Positions 8,622-18,711 of a stretch of DNA of 40,554 nt are shown here, one piece after another. The DNA is from Verrucomicrobiaceae bacterium (GTDB lineage: Bacteria; Verrucomicrobiota; Verrucomicrobiia; Verrucomicrobiales; DEV007): positions 1 through 40,554 of the forward strand of contig SHBV01000024.1 in assembly GCA_004211885.1 (NCBI GenBank). The letters are read 5' to 3'. Within the stretch, counting starts at the first letter, position 1. Every line of letters starts with the position of its first letter. The notes beneath the pieces were generated by a model, which was not told the DNA's origin, ran no database searches, and was given only the letters and a program-made list of their open reading frames with translations. Position numbers and translations under genes: made by a program.

Positions 8622-9668
8622 ATGCTGTATTGTTGGGTTGATCACCTAAGAGTCATTAGCTTTTTGATTACAGGAAATATATTATTGAATTTTTCTGAAG
8701 CTGATATTGTTGTTCCAGATACCGATGATCCGGGATTGGGTCTCCCTTCTATTGTTATTCCTGAAGATTCAAAATCAACAAAGTCAATTATCAAACTAGG
8801 AGAAAAATTATTTTTTGATAAATTACTTTCACGAGATGGAACCGTATCATGTGCTACTTGCCATGTTCCTGAGCAGGGGTTTACTCAGAATGATAGAGCC
8901 AAATCAGTTGGAGTTGATGGGAGAATTGGAAGAAGAAATACTCCAACATTGTTGAATATAGCTTTTGCTGATTCTCTATTTGTCGATGGTCGCGCATCGA
9001 GCCTAGAAGAACAGGCCTGGCAGCCAATTCTTGCGGAAGATGAAATGGGAAATTCATCGGTATCTAAAGTTTTAGATAGGATAAGAAGTGACAAAAAATA
9101 TCAAAGTATGTTTGAAGAATCTTTTGGTGAAAAATTTTCGAGTAAAAATACTGTAGCGATAGCACTGTCTGCCTATCAGCGCGCTTTAGTTTCAGGGGAT
9201 TCCTCTTATGACAGATGGTATTATGAGAGTGAAGGAGATGCGATGGGGTTATCAGCGCAGCGTGGTTACCAACTCTTTGCCGGGCAAGCACAGTGTTGGC
9301 AATGTCATCAGATAGCAGGTCCAGGGGTGCTCTTCAGTGACAGCTTGTTTCACAATACGGGCGTGAGTTTTCGTAGCCATAATTTGGGAGCATCTAAAGA
9401 TCTTGGGAGATATGAAATCACCAAGATCGATGAGGATAAGAGAGCATTTAAGACTCCAACGTTGAGAAATGTGGCGTTAACCGCACCATATATGCATGAC
9501 GGATCTTTAAAGACGCTAGAAGATGTAGTGAGATTTTATAATGATGGCGGTTCTGAGGATCCGTTACTTTCTCCACTCATGGGATCTCTCAATCTTTCTG
9601 GGCATGACATTAAAGATCTTGTAGAGTTTTTGCATGCATTGAATGGAAATTTGCCGCTGAAGAATTGA
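8622..9668 (+). CDS. Di-heme cytochrome c peroxidase (CCP/MauG family)
   Basis: A periplasmic di-heme protein of about 348 residues that reduces hydrogen peroxide or performs a related oxidation. Two c-type heme sites are present, CATCH (about residue 77) and CWQCH (about residue 225). Other family motifs are GEKLFFDKLLSRDGTVSC, RNTPTLLNIAF, FVDGRASSLEEQA and APYMHDGSLKTLEDVVRFYN. The ATG at 8622 gives a short n-region and a hydrophobic stretch (VISFLITGNILLNF) as signal peptide. A TTG at 8589 in frame would lengthen the n-region with positive charges and is equally possible. Three bases separate it from the following unknown membrane protein, so the pair is probably an operon. Substrate specificity (peroxidase or MauG-like) is not decided. 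Confidence 0.88.
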   Translation: MLYCWVDHLRVISFLITGNILLNFSEADIVVPDTDDPGLGLPSIVIPEDSKSTKSIIKLGEKLFFDKLLSRDGTVSCATCHVPEQGFTQNDRAKSVGVDGRIGRRNTPTLLNIAFADSLFVDGRASSLEEQAWQPILAEDEMGNSSVSKVLDRIRSDKKYQSMFEESFGEKFSSKNTVAIALSAYQRALVSGDSSYDRWYYESEGDAMGLSAQRGYQLFAGQAQCWQCHQIAGPGVLFSDSLFHNTGVSFRSHNLGASKDLGRYEITKIDEDKRAFKTPTLRNVALTAPYMHDGSLKTLEDVVRFYNDGGSEDPLLSPLMGSLNLSGHDIKDLVEFLHALNGNLPLKN

Positions 9669-9671
9669 TTA

Positions 9672-10361
9672 ATGTTTCAGAATTTAAATTGGGCCATTCC
9701 TTTTGTTATTGGATTTTTATCTGCCGTCACCATTTGGATTGGCTTAGGACTAATTAGATTTTGGATAGATATTAGAAAAACTAAGAAGGCAATTTTAGCT
9801 GATGGTTTAATTGCTGATGGGGATGAGTTAAAGCGTTCCGCAATGGACTTAATTACTAATTCTCAGAATTCTCTAAGAATGACCAAGCAAATGAATCCAG
9901 ATTGGCTCGCGCCACTTTCAAAAGAAATCCCTATTTTGGTTGGGGGAATTGCCAAGCTTTATTATCCTGAGAATCCGGATCCGATTAAAGCTCCTAGGAT
10001 TGGAGAATTTACAAGAGCAGTAGAATTGGCGGCAACAGACATCGCGAATTTTTTGCAGAACCAGCGCATCGGCCGTCTAGTTGATTTCAGTGCAGGAAGA
10101 GCATTTCGAGGTTATGAGCGAGGAAAAAAAATGGCAGACAATCCTTTTCTTCGAATTTGTTCACCGATTTACAAAACAGTACGCCCTGTAGTTCAAGCAT
10201 TACGATATAATTCACCACTGACATGGGTTGGATTGGCAACTTCTAATGCTGCGGCTAGGGTCCTTCAACCTGCCATCATTGGAATTATTGGAAAGCGTGC
10301 CATTCAACTCTACAGCGGCGCATTGGACCGGAACGATGAGGCTATGAGTTCTGCAAATTAG
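9672..10361 (+). CDS. Unknown membrane-anchored protein
   Basis: A 229-residue protein I do not recognise. It has one strong N-terminal transmembrane segment (about residues 9-31), then a positively charged IRKTKKA stretch and a largely helical, soluble region. Near the C-terminus NSPLTWVGLATSNAAARVLQPA and an IIGIIGKRA segment are mildly hydrophobic and could be amphipathic or a second membrane contact. The start ATG lies three bases after the cytochrome c peroxidase stop, so cotranscription and perhaps a shared redox or envelope role are likely. There are no cysteines for heme or metal. It might be distantly related to GTPase-associated membrane proteins, but I cannot support that. Confidence 0.75.
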   Translation: MFQNLNWAIPFVIGFLSAVTIWIGLGLIRFWIDIRKTKKAILADGLIADGDELKRSAMDLITNSQNSLRMTKQMNPDWLAPLSKEIPILVGGIAKLYYPENPDPIKAPRIGEFTRAVELAATDIANFLQNQRIGRLVDFSAGRAFRGYERGKKMADNPFLRICSPIYKTVRPVVQALRYNSPLTWVGLATSNAAARVLQPAIIGIIGKRAIQLYSGALDRNDEAMSSAN

Positions 10362-10518
10362 GTTATTTCTAGCTACGGAAAAAAGCCTAATAAATGGATG
10401 GCGCTTATACGCTATCGCCTAAAATTTAGATGCTTAGTTGGAGTAGTAAAAATTATAAATTCCAGAATATAATAATTATGGTATTTGCATATTAAGATAA
10501 TTGCTACATATTATAAGA

Positions 10519-11466
10519 ATGAAAGCTATGGAGTCTATTGTCTCCCGATTTACGATAAATGCATTCTTTGGCTTTTTGTTTTTTGTGCTTTGCCTGTCCG
10601 GTTGCACCAATACTCAGATCGAGGTGACTGAGGCAAGTATAGGCTCATCAACTGCGACTCAGAAGAGGAATTTACCTACAAGATATAATCCTCTATCTAT
10701 TGCTCCACACATTATTAACGTATCAGAATATGATCCAAAGGAGCGACAGAGATCTGGCTCTTATTATACACCAAATGATCTGACGGCATTACGTCGAAAT
10801 GGTGCGCTTGGCCTCATTGCTCGATGCGGGAAGGGAAAGCATTATGATAAAAAATGTGCATCTTTTTTAGCTGCGGCTGAGAGACAAAGAATGCTTCTTG
10901 GTTCTTATTATTTCGTAGTAAAAGGTATTGATCCAGTGTGGCAGGCTGATCGATTCGTTAATAGAATACAATCAATCAAATCATCTCTTAAGTTAAGGAG
11001 TCCGGAGATATTATTGGTAGGAGATTTTGATTCTAGGTCATCAGTTACCGATATTATTAGGTTCATTAATAGGATCGAAATACGAACAGGGCAAAGGCCA
11101 ATGATTTATCTTGAAAATAGTGATCATCTTAGAAAAGTTTTGAGTTCTGCAACTTCTTCACAAAAACGCAGAATTGCACAATGCCCTTATTGGATTGCTC
11201 TTTATTCTTCTAAGAGGCCGAGCATGGAAACGCCTGAAAAATTAATGCGTGAGTATGGAATATGGAACCGATGGTCACTTTGGCAATATTCAGGCGTGTA
11301 TTGGGATAAGAGCAGATCCAAATCAGTTATACACAACTACAATTATGGTCGTTACCGTTCTTCCTCTTACTTCGGCAATATGAGTTGTCCGCTAGAACGT
11401 AATATTTTTAACGGGACAGTGGAACAGCTCTATGGTTTCTGGGACAATAGTTCTTGGAAGTGGTGA
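10519..11466 (+). CDS. Lipoprotein with GH25 lysozyme-like domain
   Basis: A predicted lipoprotein of about 315 residues with a glycoside hydrolase family 25-like fold. A hydrophobic signal ends in the lipobox LSGC, so the mature protein would be tethered to the envelope. GH25-like landmarks follow in order: HIINVSEYD (normally DVS), LGSYYF, a GDFDSR strand where active enzymes have a DxE pair, TGQRPMIYLEN, YWIALY, LWQYSG and a final RNIFNGT. The first Asp is Asn and the Glu of DxE is Asp, so activity is doubtful and a binding role is possible. Possible starts are TTG 10501, ATG 10519 and ATG 10528; I chose 10519. It is a single-gene unit after a 139-base gap. Confidence 0.75.
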   Translation: MKAMESIVSRFTINAFFGFLFFVLCLSGCTNTQIEVTEASIGSSTATQKRNLPTRYNPLSIAPHIINVSEYDPKERQRSGSYYTPNDLTALRRNGALGLIARCGKGKHYDKKCASFLAAAERQRMLLGSYYFVVKGIDPVWQADRFVNRIQSIKSSLKLRSPEILLVGDFDSRSSVTDIIRFINRIEIRTGQRPMIYLENSDHLRKVLSSATSSQKRRIAQCPYWIALYSSKRPSMETPEKLMREYGIWNRWSLWQYSGVYWDKSRSKSVIHNYNYGRYRSSSYFGNMSCPLERNIFNGTVEQLYGFWDNSSWKW

Positions 11467-11545
11467 ACTTGTTCAAATCCTTAGCGAATTAATTATCAAT
11501 ATAAGTGATATTGGTAAGTTTGATTGTTTTTTCCTCCACATCCAA

Positions 11546-13072
11546 TCATTGTTTTCTGAATGCCCAGAGATGCGTGTCAGAACGAAAATAAATTGAGGAT
11601 GCATCGACTGCAGGAGTTACAAAAACTGGTTCTCCGATATCATATTTATGGATCTGAGAAAATGTTTTTCCTGGTTCGATGACTGACACTTGTCCACGTT
11701 CAGAAACTAAATAAAGGTGTTTATTTGCGACTATGGGTGAAGCGCTGTATTGGCCTGAGCCGCTTACTCTTTCTCTATAAAACTGTTTTCCTGACTCAGC
11801 GTCGATTGCTGCGAATATCCCTCCATTTCGGACAAGGTAGATTTTGTTTTGATAAAATACAGGAGATGGTATTTCAGGGATGCTACGATTTAGCTCCCAA
11901 CTAACGTGACTCTCCTCTACATTGCCTGTTCCACCAGAGCGGATGGCGAGGAGTAGGGGTCTTCCGCGTTTGAATTTCATATGATTAACGAATTCATCTC
12001 TGGTCCAGGCATTGTCTCTATTTGTATCTATCCATCTCAATATCCCATCGATTCTTTCTTTGCGGCGATTAGGTTCTTTAGGTAAAGGAATACCAAATCC
12101 AGGATGACCTAAGGGCAGTTCGGGTCTTAATGGATAAGTAAAATCACCGATCATTTCTGTTCTACTGACTTTTTCATCATCATTAGTATCAAATTTCGAC
12201 AGAGCTTTCCAAAAAGGATCAGGATCAATTTGCTTATCCGCGCCACCACCTAATTGTGCTGAAGAAATGTAAACATGACCGTTGCCTACAACTGGAACAG
12301 CAATTGTTTCACGTGAAAAACCTCCTACGAACCACTTTTCAGTTCCTGTCGAAGGATCATAACTGCGGACTCTTTCATTACCCAAAACAATAAGCTCATC
12401 ATTTTTTCCGTTGTTCCATATTGTTGGTGTGGACCAGCCGCTACGATGATGTGGGCGAGAAATTGTCCACTTAGCCTTTCCATCGTCTTTGTTGAAGGCG
12501 ATAATTTTAGACTTACTTAGTCTGCTTCCCGGTAAATTTTCGTCATTGTCAATTACTAGTATCAGAGTCTTTTTATAACTGATGGGTGAGGTTGACATAC
12601 CGTAACGACTCTTTGGGGTGGGTATTGGGATTTGCCATTTTTTCATCCCGTTATGGTCATAACAGAGCAGACCGTAGGATCCGAAATAAACATAGATTTG
12701 TTCACTGTCTACGAGTGGAGTTGATGCGGCGGGACTGCTCGTTGCATGAACTTTTTCAATAGGAGCTTGTGGCGCTACCCTTTCCCAGAGAATTTTTCCG
12801 CTTTGAGTATCGAAACAGAGAGTGAGAAGTTTATCTTGCCTTATGCTTGTGAGAAAAATTCTTTTTCCGAAAATGACTGGTGAAGATAAGCCTTCAGGAA
12901 TTTTTGTTTTCCAAGCAATATTTTCATTATTAATTTTAATTGGAGGATTAAAACTTTTGGTTGCGATACCTGATCCATTGGGTCCTCTAAATTGGTTCCA
13001 ATGTTCTGCTTCCAATCTTTCGACACAAGTAAAACAAAGAAAAATCGTACATGATAAAACTAGTTTTTTCAT
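11546..13072 (-). CDS. PQQ-like beta-propeller protein with EF-hands
   Basis: A 508-residue exported protein built from PQQ-enzyme-like beta-propeller repeats (blades such as ILWERV, KKWQIPIP, AKWTIS and EKWFVGG, each ending in a Trp motif). A signal peptide covers about the first 22 residues, and the mature start HWNQFRGPNGSG is a motif common in Planctomycetes and Verrucomicrobia proteins of this type. A loop near residues 298-360 carries two EF-hand-like calcium sites, DTNDDEKVSRTEM and DTNRDNAWTRDEF. There is no dehydrogenase active site, so a scaffold or binding function is more likely than a quinoprotein enzyme. The amylase lies upstream on the same strand, 72 bases away. Confidence 0.85.
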   Translation of the reverse strand: MKKLVLSCTIFLCFTCVERLEAEHWNQFRGPNGSGIATKSFNPPIKINNENIAWKTKIPEGLSSPVIFGKRIFLTSIRQDKLLTLCFDTQSGKILWERVAPQAPIEKVHATSSPAASTPLVDSEQIYVYFGSYGLLCYDHNGMKKWQIPIPTPKSRYGMSTSPISYKKTLILVIDNDENLPGSRLSKSKIIAFNKDDGKAKWTISRPHHRSGWSTPTIWNNGKNDELIVLGNERVRSYDPSTGTEKWFVGGFSRETIAVPVVGNGHVYISSAQLGGGADKQIDPDPFWKALSKFDTNDDEKVSRTEMIGDFTYPLRPELPLGHPGFGIPLPKEPNRRKERIDGILRWIDTNRDNAWTRDEFVNHMKFKRGRPLLLAIRSGGTGNVEESHVSWELNRSIPEIPSPVFYQNKIYLVRNGGIFAAIDAESGKQFYRERVSGSGQYSASPIVANKHLYLVSERGQVSVIEPGKTFSQIHKYDIGEPVFVTPAVDASSIYFRSDTHLWAFRKQ

Positions 13073-13144
13073 AAGGTATGGGATGAAAATGAAAACGATA
13101 ATTAGATTCTAAGCATTAAGCTTATCACGCTTATTGATGGGTAT

Positions 13145-14953
13145 TTAATTAATAAAGAGTGCAAAACCATGATTGGAGAGTTTATTTAGTGTAGTTTTTT
13201 CAGAACCCATTGAAAAGTTTAAATCTTTTCCAAGGATTGGCATTTTTACAGTTATGTTTGAAGCATTAAAGATGGCAACGCATACACTGTTTTTATATGT
13301 TCTTTTGAAAGCAATTAAGCGCTTCTTATTGTCCATTAAAATAACTTTAAAATCACCTCGTCTTAGAGCTATAAATTTTTTTCTTATTAGGCATAATTGT
13401 GTATAAAATTCCAACAAATTTACATTCTGTTCGACTCTGTTTTCATTTTGACGAGGTTCTCCGAAGGGTGTTGCAATTTCGTTTTCATGATTTATCTCTG
13501 GCCAAATCATAGGCTTTCTACAATCGGGATCATCTGCACCCCACATTCCAACTTCATCACCATAATAAATGAAAGGAGCTCCAGGTGAAAAAAATTGAAA
13601 AGCTACAATCTGCATCAGTTTCCGTTGATTTTCAGGATTCACGGGATTGATGGAATAACCTCTGTTTTGTTTGAGATTTGCACCATGATCGAGCCTGTGT
13701 TCGGGATTTTTAATCATGGAAGCTAACCTTTGGGTATCATGGCTTCCCAATAGATTTTGTAATCCAAGGCACACATCATAACCGTAATCTTTGTGTATTT
13801 GGTACATCTCTTGAGTGAAAGCGGATGGGCTTAGAGGGTCATTAGATTGGTTAAAAAATTGATAAGCTGTGTCAGCAAAACGATAGTTCATGACAGCATC
13901 AAAGGTGTCCCCAACTAGCCATGATTTTGCATTTTTTAATTCATTGTTTTTGTAATCTTTCCACCATATTTCTCCCGTTAGATATGCATTAGGATTGATT
14001 GATTTGGTCCAATGACGAAATTCTTTCCAGAAACCGATTGGAACTTCGGCTGCAACATCAAGTCTCCATCCGTCAATGCCATCTGATGGGTCTCCGTCCG
14101 CATTTGGATCCATCCAGCGCTTTATAACAGAACGGAAGTGCTCCTTAACTGCGGCCATGGGGCCGGTTTTCCCATGTTTAAAAACAGGTAAACCTTTAAA
14201 CCCCGCCCAACCCTTATATTTAAATTCATCCTCAGGAGTGTTCGGATCATCCCATTCTGTAATATCAAACCAATCAGCGTATTTGCTTGAAGGGCCCTGA
14301 ACCTTTGCTTTTTGTAATGCCCAGAAATTAATGCCTACATGGTTAAAGACTCCATCAATAATAATTTTGATATTACGTCTATGACATTCTTTGATTAATT
14401 TGAGAAATAATTTATCGGCGGACGTCCATTGCCATGTTTTAGGGGATGAGGGATCTTCATTTCGCCATATTTTTTCATCACCTCTTGGATCAGGTCCGAA
14501 GTTGTTATCAATGTGATGGAACATTGTTGCTCCATATTTGTGCAGTGATGGTGATTCGAAGATAGGATTTAGATAAATAGCAGTGATTCCAATTTTTTTT
14601 AAGTAATCAAGCTTGTTTAGTATCCCTTGAATGTCGCCCCCATATCTTCTTCTTTGTGCATTATAATAAAAACCCATGCCATTAGCAGATTCCCAAGGCT
14701 GCATTTTATACCAATCAGATTTCCAGGGACTTATTTTCCATGATTTCACTGGTTCAAAGGGCCAAGTCCCTAATAGGGTCTCTTTAGTAGGGTCATTGCT
14801 TCTGTCTCCGTTATTAAATCTTTCAGGAAATATTTGATACCAAATGGCATCCTTACTCCATTCCGGGGGTAATCCGAATGCCATATGATTTGTCATCCAA
14901 AGGCTCAAAAAAAATAAAGCTATTCGATTTTTTCTATTGTGAAAATTTTCCAT
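13145..14953 (-). CDS. Secreted alpha-amylase family enzyme (GH13)
   Basis: A 602-residue GH13 enzyme expected to cleave alpha-glucosidic bonds in starch, glycogen or maltodextrins. A signal peptide (about residues 1-28) precedes WSKDAIWYQIFPERFNNGD, typical of neopullulanase/cyclomaltodextrinase-like members. All four catalytic regions are intact: DGVFNHVG near 200, GWRLDVAAE near 297 (nucleophile Asp), LTGEIW near 325 (acid/base Glu) and LLGSHDTQ near 403 (Asp). A C-terminal beta domain follows. No N-terminal starch-binding module is evident. It is divergent from cvfB and lies upstream of the propeller protein. The precise specificity is not settled by sequence alone. Confidence 0.9.
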   Translation of the reverse strand: MENFHNRKNRIALFFLSLWMTNHMAFGLPPEWSKDAIWYQIFPERFNNGDRSNDPTKETLLGTWPFEPVKSWKISPWKSDWYKMQPWESANGMGFYYNAQRRRYGGDIQGILNKLDYLKKIGITAIYLNPIFESPSLHKYGATMFHHIDNNFGPDPRGDEKIWRNEDPSSPKTWQWTSADKLFLKLIKECHRRNIKIIIDGVFNHVGINFWALQKAKVQGPSSKYADWFDITEWDDPNTPEDEFKYKGWAGFKGLPVFKHGKTGPMAAVKEHFRSVIKRWMDPNADGDPSDGIDGWRLDVAAEVPIGFWKEFRHWTKSINPNAYLTGEIWWKDYKNNELKNAKSWLVGDTFDAVMNYRFADTAYQFFNQSNDPLSPSAFTQEMYQIHKDYGYDVCLGLQNLLGSHDTQRLASMIKNPEHRLDHGANLKQNRGYSINPVNPENQRKLMQIVAFQFFSPGAPFIYYGDEVGMWGADDPDCRKPMIWPEINHENEIATPFGEPRQNENRVEQNVNLLEFYTQLCLIRKKFIALRRGDFKVILMDNKKRLIAFKRTYKNSVCVAIFNASNITVKMPILGKDLNFSMGSEKTTLNKLSNHGFALFIN

Positions 14954-15033
14954 TATCTCATTTCTTTTATTACATATAAATAACTAACAAAATTTCTAAT
15001 TTAATAGGTAATCGTGGAAGTAGCTAGTTCCTT

Positions 15034-15056
15034 CATATGATGTATTATATCATATG
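15034..15056 (+). promoter_or_regulatory. Inverted repeat across the cvfB start codon
   Basis: Perfect 8-base arms CATATGAT (15034-15041) and ATCATATG (15049-15056) are separated by a 7-base spacer. The cvfB ATG is the last three bases of the right arm. The spacer contains TATTAT (15043-15048), which resembles a -10 box five bases before the start. It could be an operator over the promoter, a hairpin hiding the start codon if transcription begins further upstream, or chance in AT-rich DNA. Confidence 0.4.
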
Positions 15057-15902
15057 TCTGAACCTCAACTTGGCTCCTATAATACTTTGCGTATTATTGA
15101 GAATCATGAATCTGGACTGTTGCTTGATGGTAAGGATTCATTCGGATCTATTCTTTTGCCAAAACGATATGTAAAAGAGGAGTTCCGTCTAGGTGATCAA
15201 GTTAAGATTTTTCTTTATTTAGATTCAGAAGATCGGCCAATAGCAACTACTGAATGTCCGTATGCAGTAGTTGGTGATTTTGCATTTCTTGAGGTAGTAG
15301 ATTCTACGAGGGCCGGTTCTTTTCTAGATTGGGGTTTGCCTAAGGACTTGCTTCTTCCTTTTGGGGAGCAACCAAAAAGATTACGAGTTGGCCAATCAAC
15401 AGTGGTCTATATTTATGTTGATGAGGTTAGTAGTCGAATCGTTGCATCTGCAAAATTAAAAAAACATGTTTCCGACACTGCTTCTGCGGGTCTTCGTGGA
15501 GGAAATCAAGTCTCAATCATGTTAGTAGAAAAGACTGATATAGGCATTCGGTCTATTGTTAATGATCGTTTTTGGGGAATGATAAAAAATTCAAATGTTA
15601 AATCATTGCCTCCTATAGGTTCTAGGGTACAAGGATTTGTGAGTCGTGTTCGTTCTGATGGTTTGATCGATTTGAGTTTGGAGCCACCGGGATATTCAAA
15701 GGTACCTTCTGCTGCAGAGAAACTTTACGCTCATCTTAAATCTACTGATGAGGGATTTTTGCCTGTGCATGATAAGAGTTCTCCCGATGAAATTAAATCA
15801 TTACTAGGAATGAGTAAAAAATTATTTAAGCAAGCCGTCGGCGGCCTTTACAGAGACAAGAAAATTAATATTAAGAATAATGGCATCTATCTTTGCGATT
15901 AA
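15054..15902 (+). CDS. cvfB: CvfB-like S1 RNA-binding protein
   Basis: A 282-residue cytoplasmic protein of the CvfB/YitL family. Members bind RNA through tandem S1-like domains and affect virulence-factor expression in Staphylococcus. The N-terminal S1-like domain (about 1-65) contains GSILLPKRYV and GDQVKIFLYLDSEDRPIAT. A second unit has GSFLDWGLPKDLLLPFGEQ, and a third GSRVQGFVSRVRSDGLIDLS near residues 190-210. The C-terminal 70 residues resemble a winged helix (ALLGMSKKLFKQAVGGLY-like turn). Length is normal. It is alone between the divergent amylase and the convergent aconitase. An inverted repeat covers the start codon. Confidence 0.87.
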   Translation: MSEPQLGSYNTLRIIENHESGLLLDGKDSFGSILLPKRYVKEEFRLGDQVKIFLYLDSEDRPIATTECPYAVVGDFAFLEVVDSTRAGSFLDWGLPKDLLLPFGEQPKRLRVGQSTVVYIYVDEVSSRIVASAKLKKHVSDTASAGLRGGNQVSIMLVEKTDIGIRSIVNDRFWGMIKNSNVKSLPPIGSRVQGFVSRVRSDGLIDLSLEPPGYSKVPSAAEKLYAHLKSTDEGFLPVHDKSSPDEIKSLLGMSKKLFKQAVGGLYRDKKINIKNNGIYLCD

Positions 15903-15911
15903 TATGCGCTG

Positions 15912-18701
15912 TCAACCATTGCTTAAAATCTGTGCCAACACATAAGGCAAAATTCCACCTGCCCTGTAGTATTCTATTTCGACTGGAGTATCTAGACGAA
16001 CAATGAGAGGGAAATCTATTTCACTGCCATCGGCTTTGATGACGGTGAGTGTGACTTCTTGCCGGGGGCTGATATTATTACTTAAACCTTTTATAGAGAA
16101 AGTGGCATCGTGGTTTTCAGTAACAGCATCATAGTCTGTACTGCTTTTAAAATTAAGGGGGAGTACTCCCATTCCAATTAAGTTGCTTCGATGAATTCTC
16201 TCAAAACTTTTTGTGATTACTGCTTGGACTCCAAGTAAACGTGTTCCCTTCGCTGCCCAGTCACGGCTAGAGCCCATACCGTAATCCTCACCGCCAATGA
16301 CGACGAGTGAGGTTTCTTCCTTTGCGTATGCCATTGCGGCATCGAATATATGTGCAGGTAATCCCGATTCAGTAGATTTTGGATTTTCTAGGTGTTCAAT
16401 TTCAAACTCTCCGAAATAAGTCGTGTATCCTCCTTCTGTTCCAGGAACCATTAGGTTCTTTATGCGAACATTGCCAAAAGTTCCCCTAGTCATGATGCGG
16501 TCATTGCCTCTGCGAGAACCAAAGCTATTGAAATTAGCCTTATCTACACCTTTTCCGATAAGGTATTTACCTGCTGGGCTATCCTCCTTAATTGCTCCGG
16601 CTGGACTAATATGATCAGTCGTCACAGAATCACCAAATATTCCAAGTGGTCGAGCAGAAATGATATCTTTGATATCATTCAATTTTCCATCATATCCATC
16701 AAAGAAGGGGGGGAGTTGAATGTAAGTACTGGCTTCATCCCATTCGTAAATGGCTCCATCCTTTCCTGGAATCTGTTCCCATTTTGGATTAGCCGAATCA
16801 AAGTCACTATATAATTTAGAGTAAGAATCCGGATTCAGAGCTGCAGAAATTATAGATTTTATTTCATCCTGACTCGGCCAAAGGTCTTCTAAGAAAACGG
16901 GATTGCCTTCCTGATCTGTACCGAGCGGGTCCTTAGTTAAGTCTAAATCGACTCTGCCTGCTAAAGCATATGCAACGACAAGTGGTGGACTCATTAAGAA
17001 GTTTGCTTTAATGGCGCCATGAATACGCGCTTCAAAATTACGGTTTCCTGAAAGAACACTCGCACACACTAGATCGCCGTCTTTTATGGCCGCATCTATT
17101 TTTGGGTGTAGAGGCCCTGCATTGCCAATGCATGTGGTGCATCCGTATCCAACGGTTTGAAACCCGAGTTGATCTAGCTCTTTTTGTAGTCCGGTTTCTT
17201 CTAGGTATTCTGTCACTACCCTTGATCCTGGCCCTAAGGATGATTTTACATAAGGCGCCACCTTGAGGCCCTTTTCATTGGCTCTTTTTGCCACTAATCC
17301 AGCTGCTAGCATTACGCTTGGATTGCTAGTATTTGTGCAACTTGTGATAGCGGCAATAAGTATTGATCCGTGAGTGATTTCGGTATGAGTGTTAATTGCT
17401 GTTATTGATTCGCCTTCAATGAGCGGGTTATCAAATTCTCCAGCGGGTGTTTCTAGGTGAATCTTTACTTTAGTGTCACGTTTTTCTTCATTAAGGCCAA
17501 AGCCACCCTCCGAGACTGGAAGAGTAAATAAGTCATTAAATTTATTTTCCAAAGAAGGTACATCTATACGGTCCTGTGGTCGTTTGGGTCCTGATACGGC
17601 TGGAACCACAGTTCCAAGATCCAGTTCCAATTCTTCAGTATAGTCTATTTCACTTTCATTTGGAATACCAAAGAGTCCTTGTGCTTGATAATAATTTCTA
17701 ACAGTTTCACACAAGGAATTGCTTCGACCAGTTCCTTGTAAATAATTAATGGTTTCTTCATCAACTGGAAAGAAGCCCATCGTTGCTCCGTATTCAGGAG
17801 CCATATTTGCAATAGTGGCCCTGTCAGGTAATGATAGGTCCTTGGCTCCCTGGCCAAAGAATTCAACGAATTTTCCAACTACCCCGTGTTCTCTGAGCAT
17901 TTGAGTTATTTTCAGAGTTAAATCTGTAGCAGTGACCCCTTTCTTTAATGATCCGTGCAAATGGACTCCAATAACTTCTGGGACTAGAAATGTTATTGGT
18001 TGTCCTAACATTCCGGCTTCAGCTTCGATGCCGCCGACTCCCCAGCCGACTACTCCGATCCCATTAATCATTGTGGTATGTGAATCTGTTCCGACGAGTG
18101 TGTCTGGATAATATGTGTCTTCTTTGTTCAGTATTCCCTTTGCAAGGAATTCCAGATTCACTTGATGGACAATGCCAATTCCTGGAGGAACAACTGAGAA
18201 AGTTTCAAATGCTTGCTGCCCCCATTTAAGGAATTCATACCGTTCACGGTTTCTTATGAATTCAATTTCCATGTTTCGATCAAGAGCGACTTGGCTTCCT
18301 GCGAAGTCTACTTGCACAGAGTGATCAATGACTAGGTCCACGGGAACTAATGGTTCAACAGATTTGGGGTTTGATCCTTGTGTTACTGCAGCATCTCGCA
18401 TTGCTGCAATGTCTACGAGCAGAGGCACTCCAGTGAAGTCTTGCAATACTATTCGAGAAACGGTAAATGGAATCTCATAAGATCCAGGTGATTTTGCATT
18501 CCAGTTTGCAAGATTCCTTACATCTTTTTCAGTTACTTTTTTTCCATCGCAATTTCTTAGAACAGACTCAAGAACGATACGAATTGAAATGGGAAGGCGC
18601 TCCAAATTAGGAGCGGTTCCGGAATCCTTAAGAGATGGCAACGAATACAGGGTGCCTTCTTTATTATCTCCGGTTTGAAACGTTCTTAGATGATCTATCA
18701 T
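15912..18701 (-). CDS. acnA: Aconitate hydratase A
   Basis: Interconverts citrate and isocitrate in the TCA cycle, using a [4Fe-4S] cluster. At 929 residues it matches the AcnA/IRP1-type enzymes. Cluster ligands are visible in [11 protein letters not shown] (Cys about 455) and [12 protein letters not shown] (Cys about 521 and 524). Other signatures are [36 protein letters not shown], and the C-terminal swivel domain with [13 protein letters not shown] and [11 protein letters not shown]. The start is supported by MIDHLRTFQ followed by the GTLYSLPSL pattern. A -10-like TATATT lies 10 bases before the ATG. Transcribed alone, divergent from the ABC exporter genes. Confidence 0.96.
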   Translation of the reverse strand: MIDHLRTFQTGDNKEGTLYSLPSLKDSGTAPNLERLPISIRIVLESVLRNCDGKKVTEKDVRNLANWNAKSPGSYEIPFTVSRIVLQDFTGVPLLVDIAAMRDAAVTQGSNPKSVEPLVPVDLVIDHSVQVDFAGSQVALDRNMEIEFIRNRERYEFLKWGQQAFETFSVVPPGIGIVHQVNLEFLAKGILNKEDTYYPDTLVGTDSHTTMINGIGVVGWGVGGIEAEAGMLGQPITFLVPEVIGVHLHGSLKKGVTATDLTLKITQMLREHGVVGKFVEFFGQGAKDLSLPDRATIANMAPEYGATMGFFPVDEETINYLQGTGRSNSLCETVRNYYQAQGLFGIPNESEIDYTEELELDLGTVVPAVSGPKRPQDRIDVPSLENKFNDLFTLPVSEGGFGLNEEKRDTKVKIHLETPAGEFDNPLIEGESITAINTHTEITHGSILIAAITSCTNTSNPSVMLAAGLVAKRANEKGLKVAPYVKSSLGPGSRVVTEYLEETGLQKELDQLGFQTVGYGCTTCIGNAGPLHPKIDAAIKDGDLVCASVLSGNRNFEARIHGAIKANFLMSPPLVVAYALAGRVDLDLTKDPLGTDQEGNPVFLEDLWPSQDEIKSIISAALNPDSYSKLYSDFDSANPKWEQIPGKDGAIYEWDEASTYIQLPPFFDGYDGKLNDIKDIISARPLGIFGDSVTTDHISPAGAIKEDSPAGKYLIGKGVDKANFNSFGSRRGNDRIMTRGTFGNVRIKNLMVPGTEGGYTTYFGEFEIEHLENPKSTESGLPAHIFDAAMAYAKEETSLVVIGGEDYGMGSSRDWAAKGTRLLGVQAVITKSFERIHRSNLIGMGVLPLNFKSSTDYDAVTENHDATFSIKGLSNNISPRQEVTLTVIKADGSEIDFPLIVRLDTPVEIEYYRAGGILPYVLAQILSNG

Positions 18702-18711
18702 AGTGCGAATG

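Noticed and set aside
11471..11480. GTTCAAATCC resembling a tRNA T-loop
   Set aside because: No acceptor, anticodon or D-arm pairing could be found around it.
11495..11515. Hairpin ATCAATAT/ATATTGGT followed by a T-rich stretch, as terminator for the GH25-like gene
   Set aside because: The stem is nearly all A/T with a G-U pair and would be weak, and the T run is about 12 bases away.
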